A program made the position numbers and the translations under genes. From the NCBI GenBank assembly GCA_937897245.1, contig CALCBO010000180.1, forward strand, positions 1 through 6,239: a DNA stretch of 6,239 nt, read 5' to 3'. The notes below the pieces were generated by a model. The model did no database searches and had not been told where the DNA came from. It saw only the letters and a list, made by a program, of their open reading frames with translations. The DNA comes from an uncultured Caryophanales bacterium (GTDB taxonomy: Bacteria; Bacillota_I; Bacilli_A; RF39; UBA660). Positions within the stretch are counted from its first letter, which is position 1; every line of letters starts with the position of its first letter. Below, in pieces: positions 1 to 4,464 of this stretch.

Positions 1-618
1 AACTATAAGTTTATACTTTTTACCTTGTTCAAATACATCATTTGCATTCATTACTCTACAATCTGTAGTATTTACCCATTTTTGACTGTTTATACGATAT
101 TTACTATTTGTTTGTATTGTAGGTTGTGTTCCTCCTATTGTTGGAGCTGATAATACAAATGATACATCATCAATTGGTGGTGCAAAATTATTTAAATCTC
201 CTGTATAGAATCCTATTGAACTCGCTTGGAAATCTTCTGGATTTTCTGCTCCACTTCCAACACCTCCAAACGAATATTGACAATCTTTATAGGCTATTGC
301 TGGAAAACTTAAATATCTTCCGTAATATTCTTCTTTTAGTTTGTAGCCATAATCATATGTATATTGTTTGTTAGCTTCAAATGTATCAGTACTAAGCATT
401 TCCTTATGATCAGTTAAATTAACCCATCTTTCTTCATAGGTATTTGTGTATGCTGTGTTTTCTCCTACATAAGTTGGTTTTTGTCCTATAATGGGACATT
501 GTACTGAATCTATATTTATAGGTTCAGGTTCTTCTGCATTTACTGTAAATGGTAACAGTAAAATTATTGAAAACAATGCTATTTTTAATAGTTGCTTTCT
601 TATTTTTTTTTCTTCCAA
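1..618 (-). CDS. Secreted modular surface protein, N-terminal part (partial, runs off left edge)
   Basis: The frame is open from a TTG start at 616-618 to the window edge: 206 codons with no stop, and the C-terminus lies outside. The TTG is chosen because AGAGGTGA lies 5 nt upstream and because it gives a clean signal peptide: charged start (MEEKKIRK), a hydrophobic core to about residue 25, and a likely cleavage after VNA at residue 28. After that, residues 41-141 and 154-206 match the two N-terminal modules of the neighbour at 694-4380. Both proteins share a CP..-KPTY motif, W-V-N-x-TDHK-x-M, a DxFE-x-(G/N)K-x-Y motif, C-Q-Y followed by GG, and an IGG...KYRINS-x-KWVN block. Cys41 and Cys113 correspond to Cys43 and Cys114 of the neighbour, suggesting a conserved disulfide. 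The module family is not one I can name. By analogy with its neighbour, Ig-like and ChW repeats may follow further downstream, but that is inference. The role is probably extracellular binding; no enzymatic motif is visible. Confidence 0.9.
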   Translation of the reverse strand, partial: MEEKKIRKQLLKIALFSIILLLPFTVNAEEPEPINIDSVQCPIIGQKPTYVGENTAYTNTYEERWVNLTDHKEMLSTDTFEANKQYTYDYGYKLKEEYYGRYLSFPAIAYKDCQYSFGGVGSGAENPEDFQASSIGFYTGDLNNFAPPIDDVSFVLSAPTIGGTQPTIQTNSKYRINSQKWVNTTDCRVMNANDVFEQGKKYKLIV

Positions 619-623
619 TATAA

Positions 624-631
624 TCACCTCT
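624..631 (-). promoter_or_regulatory. Ribosome binding site that fixes the TTG start
   Basis: On the minus strand AGAGGTGA ends 5 nt before the TTG at 618. An in-frame GTG at 625-627 lies inside this Shine-Dalgarno sequence and therefore cannot be the start. There is no ATG nearby that keeps the signal peptide. Confidence 0.8.
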
Positions 632-642
632 TTATTATCTTT

Positions 643-671
643 ATTATAAAATATGCATTAATTTTTTTCAA
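643..671 (-). promoter_or_regulatory. Sigma-A type promoter of the gene at 1-618
   Basis: Minus strand: -35 TTGAAA (666-671), a 17-nt spacer, and a perfect -10 TATAAT (643-648). Transcription would start near 636, leaving an untranslated leader of about 18 nt that contains little besides the ribosome binding site. The -35 box directly follows the T-tract of the upstream gene's terminator. Confidence 0.8.
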
Positions 672-696
672 GAAAAAAGAAGCAATTTGCTTCTTA
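670..696 (-). terminator. Rho-independent terminator of the gene at 694-4380
   Basis: On the minus strand AAGAAGC (689-695) pairs with GCTTCTT (677-683) around a 5-nt AT loop, with possible extra A-T pairs closing into the loop. It is followed by a T-rich tract (TTTTCTT). The hairpin begins inside the TAA stop codon (694-696), so there is essentially no 3' untranslated spacer. Confidence 0.85.
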
Positions 697-3600
697 AATG
701 TTGTTTACGATGAATGCTTGATTATTATTTTGATTATTTCTTGCTGGAGGAGTACCATCTTTATCAACAAGAACTATTTCTATAGCTTCTAGTCGTTTGG
801 CATAACCTTCAGTTCCTGCTTTTTCACTATTTTTTGCCCAAGCTAACCATCCAAATGTCTGAGCATGAACACGATAGTATACATCATACTTTTCTGCCAT
901 TTCTCCAGTTAGTTTTATTTCAATGGCTTCTAGTCTTTTGGCTTCTCCAATGGTTCCACTCATTTCATCATTCTTTTTAAATGTTTTTTCCCAACCATAA
1001 GTCTGAATATGAGTACGATATTCGATATCTCCTTCATATGGTTGATTCCTTAATTTTATTTTGATTCCTTCTATTCGTTTTGCTTCTCCCATGGTTCCAG
1101 ATAATGTTCCATCTCTTACATAATCTTGCCAGCCATAAGTTTGAACATGAGTTTTATAGGCTACTCCTGGAATTGGTGGTAAGACATTTACATTACAAGT
1201 TGCTGTTTTACCATTTGTGGTAGTAGCTGTAACTGTTGCAGTACCTGTTGCTACGGCAGTTATTTTTCCATTTTGGTCTACAGTTACACTATCTTCATTA
1301 TCACTTGTCCAAGTAACTTCTTTATTAGTAATATCTGCTGGTAATACTTCAGCAATTAGTTTTGTAGTATCACCTGCTTCTATAGAAATATTTGTTTGAT
1401 TTAGGGATATTGATTCTGGAGCATTTTTATCTTCAAAAGAAGCTTTTTCACCATAACCTTCAAAAACTTCTCCTTTAGGAACTATTTTAATTTGTATTGC
1501 TTCTAGACGTTTTGCATAACCTTCAGATCCAGCAGATTCACCATTTCTAGCCCAACCTAGCCAACCGAATGTTTGGGCATGAACTCGATAATATATATCA
1601 TAATTTGTTTCTAAATCATCAGTTAATTTGATTTCAATTGCTTCTAGTCGAAGTCCTTCTCCACTGGTTCCACTCATTTCGTCATTCTTTTTAAAGCTTT
1701 TTTCCCAACCATAACTTTGAATATGAGAGCGATATTCGATATCTCCATCATAATCTTTATTAGTTAATTTAACTTTAATGGCTTCAAGACGAAGTCCTTC
1801 TCCTTCAGTTCCAGATAGGGCTCCATCTTTTACATATTCTTGCCAACCGTAACTTTGGACATGGGTTTTATATTTTACTGATATAGGTTTCTTTACTATA
1901 TTTATAGTAGCAGAAACATTAGTTTCAGATTTTAAAGTATTATTTTTAATATATGTTCCTATTATTCTATATGTTCCATTGTATGTACCAATAGTATCAC
2001 TATATTTTCCACCTGGTTTAGCTATTAGTTTTACTACATAAGTTTCATTTGGTTTAATTACTAGATTATTATCAATAGCTATACTAGCAAATGGTCCAGA
2101 ATCTGTAGGATTATTAATATTTAACTTAACATCTACATTTCCAGTATTCCTTATTGTAACATTTCTTTGTACTCTTTCTTCAAACTCAGCAGGAACATCA
2201 CCATAATCAACAGAAATAGGATCAGTTGTTATTTCAACATTAACTTCTTCCCATTTTCCATATAAATCTAATTTACTTTCAACAATTCCATTAAAATCAT
2301 ATTTATTAATTAGTTCTGGTTCTGTATACCAACCTACAAATATATAATTAGGTTTTTCTATATTAGTTGGTTTCTCAATTTCACTAGCAGGTGTTTGATA
2401 TTCATAATTAGTACTGGGTTTTAGAACTGAACTTCCGTCTTGATCATAGAATGTAACTGCAAAGAAATCAGAAACATTAACAATACAAGTTGCATGAATA
2501 CGACTTGAAGCTTTAACTGTAATAATTGCTGAACCAATATTATGAGCAGTTATTTTTCCATTTTGATCTACGGTTGCTACTGATTCATCACTGCTTAACC
2601 ATTTTAGCGGAACATTTGTGGCATTAGATGGTTTTATAATTGTATGTAGAACATCTGTTGAACCTACCATTACTTTTGTTTCAGATTTATCTAAAATAAT
2701 TCTTTCTGCATTAATTTCTTTTTTTAAGACAGTTAAGGCAATATCTGCGGAAGCTCCTGATGATGAAGTATAAGCTCTTACTATTGCTTTTCCTGGTTTT
2801 AGTGCAGTTAATTGACCAGTTTTATAGTCAATTCTAGCTGGTAAATCATTCCAGTCTCCATTTATCTCATCTTCTGGTACTACACTCCAATGAACCTCTT
2901 TATCTGTAGCATTATCTGGGCTAACAGTTGCTGTAAGTGTAGTTTCATCATCTGTATACATTTGTAGTGATTCTTGCTCTACTCTGATTTCTGAAACTGG
3001 TATACCTACTTCTATATCAATTGAAGTACTATCTCCACGAGAATTAGTAGCTGTAATAGTAGCTGTTCCTGATGTCATGGCCCAAATAAAACCACTTTGT
3101 TCTACTGAAACGATACCATTATCACTACTTTTCCAAATAACATTATCATTATATTCATTATTTGGATAAACATTTAATTGAATTCCTCTTCCGGGATATA
3201 ACATATACATAGAATCTCTATTTATACCAATTGTAGCACCTTCTTCTAGAATAGTATAAGTTGCTTGATAATTTGCATAACTATTAGGTTGATAATCATA
3301 ATCACTAGCATTACTTATATATTCAAAACCTGATACAAAGTTTTCATTTATGTTGTTGTTTATTATTTTAAAGTTATTTTCAAAATCATATCCCATTTCT
3401 CCAGAAAGAGAAACAGCTAATCTATATGTTTTTCCTACTTGAACTGTTTCATTAGATGGGTTTGAAATCAATTTACCATACGGATGGGCTTCATCAACCA
3501 TGTACCAACTAATTGAAACATTATCAATCGGAGCATCAGATATTACTTCTGGTATAGATAAGGTTTGACCTGCTATAGGGGTATTATTATTACTAATGGT

Positions 3601-4380
3601 AGCAGTTCCTTCAATTTTTAGGGTTGACTTATCTCCAAAATAGAAATGTCCTTCAATAATATCGTGATTAATACTGGTAGAACTTTTCAAACTAGTTCCT
3701 AAGTAATATTGATTTCCACCAAAATTGTATAGAAAATTCGATGTATCATAAAAGCTAGTATAATTAATAACATATTTATATTTTTTATTAACTTCAAAAA
3801 CATCTGAATTTTTCATATCTTTTTTATCTGTTAAATTAACCCATTTTTCACTATTAATTCTATATTTTATTCCACTTCTTGCATGAGTTGGATGTCCTCC
3901 AATAGCTGGATTATCAATATCTAATGTTGCTTCATCATTTGACCAAACTGCTTCATCTCTATTTCCCATATAAAATTCTATCTGACGAGTTTTGTAATCA
4001 GATGCCGAATCACCTAGATCTCCACCTAAATTATATTGGCATGAATGCTCATCAAAATTTAAGAAATGGTAAAACTTACTAGCAAATTCAGGTCTTAAAA
4101 CATAACCAATACGATAAGAATAAGTTTTTCCTAATTCAAAAACATCTGTTGGTTTCATTACTTTATGATCAGTTTCATTTACCCATACTTCATCAAAAAC
4201 TGAGGTATAGTCTGATGTATTCATATATGTTGGTTTTCTATTTAGAACTGGACATTTTACTGAGTTAACAACTACAGCATTTGGATCTTGAGTTGGATCA
4301 TAGTCATCATTTGCATAAGTTATAAATGGTATCAAAAGAATTAATGCAAATAATGATGGAATTATTATTCTCTTCTTCAT
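694..4380 (-). CDS. Large secreted protein with Big_2, Flg_new and six ChW repeats (1228 aa)
   Basis: Complete gene: ATG at 4378-4380, AGGAGG 7 nt upstream, TAA at 694-696. Domains by residue: signal peptide 1-23 (cleavage after TYA); two copies of an unrecognised module at about 43-144 and 151-252 (W-V-N-x-TD, DVFE, K-x-Y-x-Y), and a possible diverged third at 260-378; Big_2 Ig-like domains at 381-458, 460-552 and 554-637; one Flg_new/Listeria-Bacteroides repeat at 640-712 (FVGWYTEPE, LYGKW); a beta domain at 714-830 resembling ASH/Hydin-type domains (VDYGDVP, IRNTGN); ChW triplet 835-970; a fourth Big_2 at 986-1068; ChW triplet 1073-1208; tail DKDGTPPARNNQ to 1228. It has only four Cys: 43 and 114 in the first module, 632 and 1062 in Big_2 domains. 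There is no LPXTG, no C-terminal membrane segment and no enzyme motif, so it is secreted or held non-covalently at the cell surface. The architecture suggests adhesion or binding to glycans or host polymers; the ligand is unknown. It is paralogous to both neighbours. Gene call and domain families are solid, function is inference. Confidence 0.97.
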   Translation of the reverse strand: MKKRIIIPSLFALILLIPFITYANDDYDPTQDPNAVVVNSVKCPVLNRKPTYMNTSDYTSVFDEVWVNETDHKVMKPTDVFELGKTYSYRIGYVLRPEFASKFYHFLNFDEHSCQYNLGGDLGDSASDYKTRQIEFYMGNRDEAVWSNDEATLDIDNPAIGGHPTHARSGIKYRINSEKWVNLTDKKDMKNSDVFEVNKKYKYVINYTSFYDTSNFLYNFGGNQYYLGTSLKSSTSINHDIIEGHFYFGDKSTLKIEGTATISNNNTPIAGQTLSIPEVISDAPIDNVSISWYMVDEAHPYGKLISNPSNETVQVGKTYRLAVSLSGEMGYDFENNFKIINNNINENFVSGFEYISNASDYDYQPNSYANYQATYTILEEGATIGINRDSMYMLYPGRGIQLNVYPNNEYNDNVIWKSSDNGIVSVEQSGFIWAMTSGTATITATNSRGDSTSIDIEVGIPVSEIRVEQESLQMYTDDETTLTATVSPDNATDKEVHWSVVPEDEINGDWNDLPARIDYKTGQLTALKPGKAIVRAYTSSSGASADIALTVLKKEINAERIILDKSETKVMVGSTDVLHTIIKPSNATNVPLKWLSSDESVATVDQNGKITAHNIGSAIITVKASSRIHATCIVNVSDFFAVTFYDQDGSSVLKPSTNYEYQTPASEIEKPTNIEKPNYIFVGWYTEPELINKYDFNGIVESKLDLYGKWEEVNVEITTDPISVDYGDVPAEFEERVQRNVTIRNTGNVDVKLNINNPTDSGPFASIAIDNNLVIKPNETYVVKLIAKPGGKYSDTIGTYNGTYRIIGTYIKNNTLKSETNVSATINIVKKPISVKYKTHVQSYGWQEYVKDGALSGTEGEGLRLEAIKVKLTNKDYDGDIEYRSHIQSYGWEKSFKKNDEMSGTSGEGLRLEAIEIKLTDDLETNYDIYYRVHAQTFGWLGWARNGESAGSEGYAKRLEAIQIKIVPKGEVFEGYGEKASFEDKNAPESISLNQTNISIEAGDTTKLIAEVLPADITNKEVTWTSDNEDSVTVDQNGKITAVATGTATVTATTTNGKTATCNVNVLPPIPGVAYKTHVQTYGWQDYVRDGTLSGTMGEAKRIEGIKIKLRNQPYEGDIEYRTHIQTYGWEKTFKKNDEMSGTIGEAKRLEAIEIKLTGEMAEKYDVYYRVHAQTFGWLAWAKNSEKAGTEGYAKRLEAIEIVLVDKDGTPPARNNQNNNQAFIVNNI
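757..1164 (-). repeat. ChW repeat triplet 2 of the 1228-aa protein
   Basis: Three ChW units: a (1027-1164), b (883-1026) and c (757-882), of 46, 48 and 42 residues. Their cores are THVQTYGWQDY, THIQTYGWEKTF and VHAQTFGWLAW. Each core is followed by a G-T-x-G block and an (R/L)xEAI/RxEGI strand, the ChW signature. The total is 408 nt, exactly the length of triplet 1 of the same gene. Confidence 0.9.
1177..1425 (-). repeat. Fourth Big_2 Ig-like domain, inserted between ChW triplets
   Basis: Residues 986-1068 of the 1228-aa protein show the Big_2 pattern: SISLNQTNISIEAGDTTKL, VLPADITNKEVTW-SD, VTVDQNGKITAVATGTATV and a final TCNVNV strand. It is most like the third Big_2 of the same protein (VDQNGKITA, AT-C-x-VNV), pointing to an internal duplication. 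The protein at 4465-6239 has no such domain at the same place. Confidence 0.85.
1471..1878 (-). repeat. ChW repeat triplet 1 of the 1228-aa protein
   Basis: Units a (1741-1878), b (1597-1740) and c (1471-1596), again 46, 48 and 42 residues. The cores are THVQSYGWQEY, SHIQSYGWEKSF and VHAQTFGWLGW. Units a and b share the variant GEGLRLEAI, not seen in the second triplet. The DNA stretch 1675-1746 matches 961-1032 in triplet 2 at 65 of 72 positions by hand alignment. Confidence 0.9.
1891..2241 (-). other. ASH/Hydin-like beta-sandwich domain (protein-coding segment)
   Basis: Residues 714-830 of the 1228-aa protein: VDYGDVPAEFEERVQRNV, TIRNTGNVDVKL, a PFASIAI strand, I-KPNETY, and an IGTYNGTYRIIGTY strand near the end. 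This matches the general plan of ASH/Hydin-like or choice-of-anchor domains (a DFG-like start, an NTGN turn, a pro-rich turn before the penultimate strands). The family assignment is tentative; the fold class is likelier than the name. Confidence 0.5.
2245..2463 (-). repeat. Single Flg_new (Listeria-Bacteroides type) repeat
   Basis: Residues 640-712: VTFYDQDGSSVL start, PNYIFVGWYTEPE centre, then DLYGKWEE. This is the same family as the four-unit array at 5404-6239, but here in one diverged copy between Big_2 and the ASH-like domain. Confidence 0.8.
2470..3240 (-). repeat. Three tandem Big_2 Ig-like domains
   Basis: Segments 3007-3240, 2725-3003 and 2470-2721 encode three consecutive bacterial Ig-like group 2 domains. 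Each shows the typical order: a first strand, a TxxLxATVxPxNAT-like strand pair, a W-x-S core (VIWKSSDN, VHWSVVPED, LKWLSSDES), a G-x-(I/L)-x-A turn and an A-x-(I/V)-T/R-A strand. They probably act as a stalk that carries the N-terminal modules away from the ChW region. Confidence 0.88.
3625..4254 (-). repeat. Tandem copies of an unrecognised N-terminal module
   Basis: Residues 43-144 (3949-4254) and 151-252 (3625-3930) align with each other around VWVNETDHKVMKPTDVFE and KWVNLTDKKDMKNSDVFE, followed by GKTYSYRIGY and NKKYKYVINY. The same pair is present at 1-498 in the next gene. I do not recognise a named family. A third, weaker copy may occupy 3247-3603 (SWYMVD, VQVGKTYRLAVSL, GYDFE). Confidence 0.7.
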
Positions 4381-4387
4381 TTATAAT

Positions 4388-4393
4388 CCTCCT
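4388..4393 (-). promoter_or_regulatory. Ribosome binding site of the 1228-aa protein gene
   Basis: A full AGGAGG lies 7 nt before the ATG at 4378-4380 on the minus strand. It supports that ATG as the true start and predicts efficient translation. Confidence 0.9.
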
Positions 4394-4406
4394 ATCTTAT
4401 AATATT

Positions 4407-4435
4407 ATTATAGGATAAGAATTATTTTTTCGCAA
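4407..4435 (-). promoter_or_regulatory. Sigma-A type promoter of the 1228-aa protein gene
   Basis: Minus strand: -35 TTGCGA (4430-4435), a 17-nt spacer, and a perfect -10 TATAAT (4407-4412). Predicted transcription start is near 4400, giving a leader of about 20 nt. The -35 box sits at the very end of the preceding gene's terminator. No operator or riboswitch fits in the remaining space. Confidence 0.8.
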
Positions 4436-4461
4436 GAGAAAAGAAGGCTTTTTAACCTTCT
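4433..4461 (-). terminator. Rho-independent terminator of the gene at 4465-6239
   Basis: On the minus strand AGAAGGTT pairs with AGCCTTCT (one G-T wobble) around an AAAA loop, covering 4442-4461. It is followed by TTTCTCTT. The hairpin begins 3 nt after the TAA stop codon (4465-4467). Confidence 0.85.
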
Positions 4462-4464
4462 ATA

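Noticed and set aside
126..374. Plus-strand open frame of 82 codons
   Set aside because: It is antisense to the left-hand coding region, has low-complexity Leu/Ile-rich content and no ribosome binding site or domain.
625..627. GTG as start of the left-hand gene
   Set aside because: It is in frame but lies within the Shine-Dalgarno sequence that serves the TTG at 616-618.
592..792. Plus-strand open frame of 66 codons across the gene border
   Set aside because: It spans terminator and promoter elements of the minus strand and encodes an AT-driven Phe/Ile-rich peptide with no supporting signal.
757..1164. Choline-binding or GW/SH3 cell-wall anchor repeats
   Set aside because: The GW dipeptide recalls those families, but the (T/V)H-x-Q-x-(Y/F)GW followed by G-T-x-G and RLEAI is the ChW signature.
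1217..1399. Plus-strand open frame of 60 codons
   Set aside because: It is the mirror of the Big_2 coding sequence; the Val/Ala-rich content comes from the complementary Thr/Asn codons.
4403..4412. AT-only palindrome (ATAATATTAT type) near the -10 box as an operator
   Set aside because: It is only about 10 nt of pure A/T overlapping TATAAT in an AT-rich gap, which is expected by chance.
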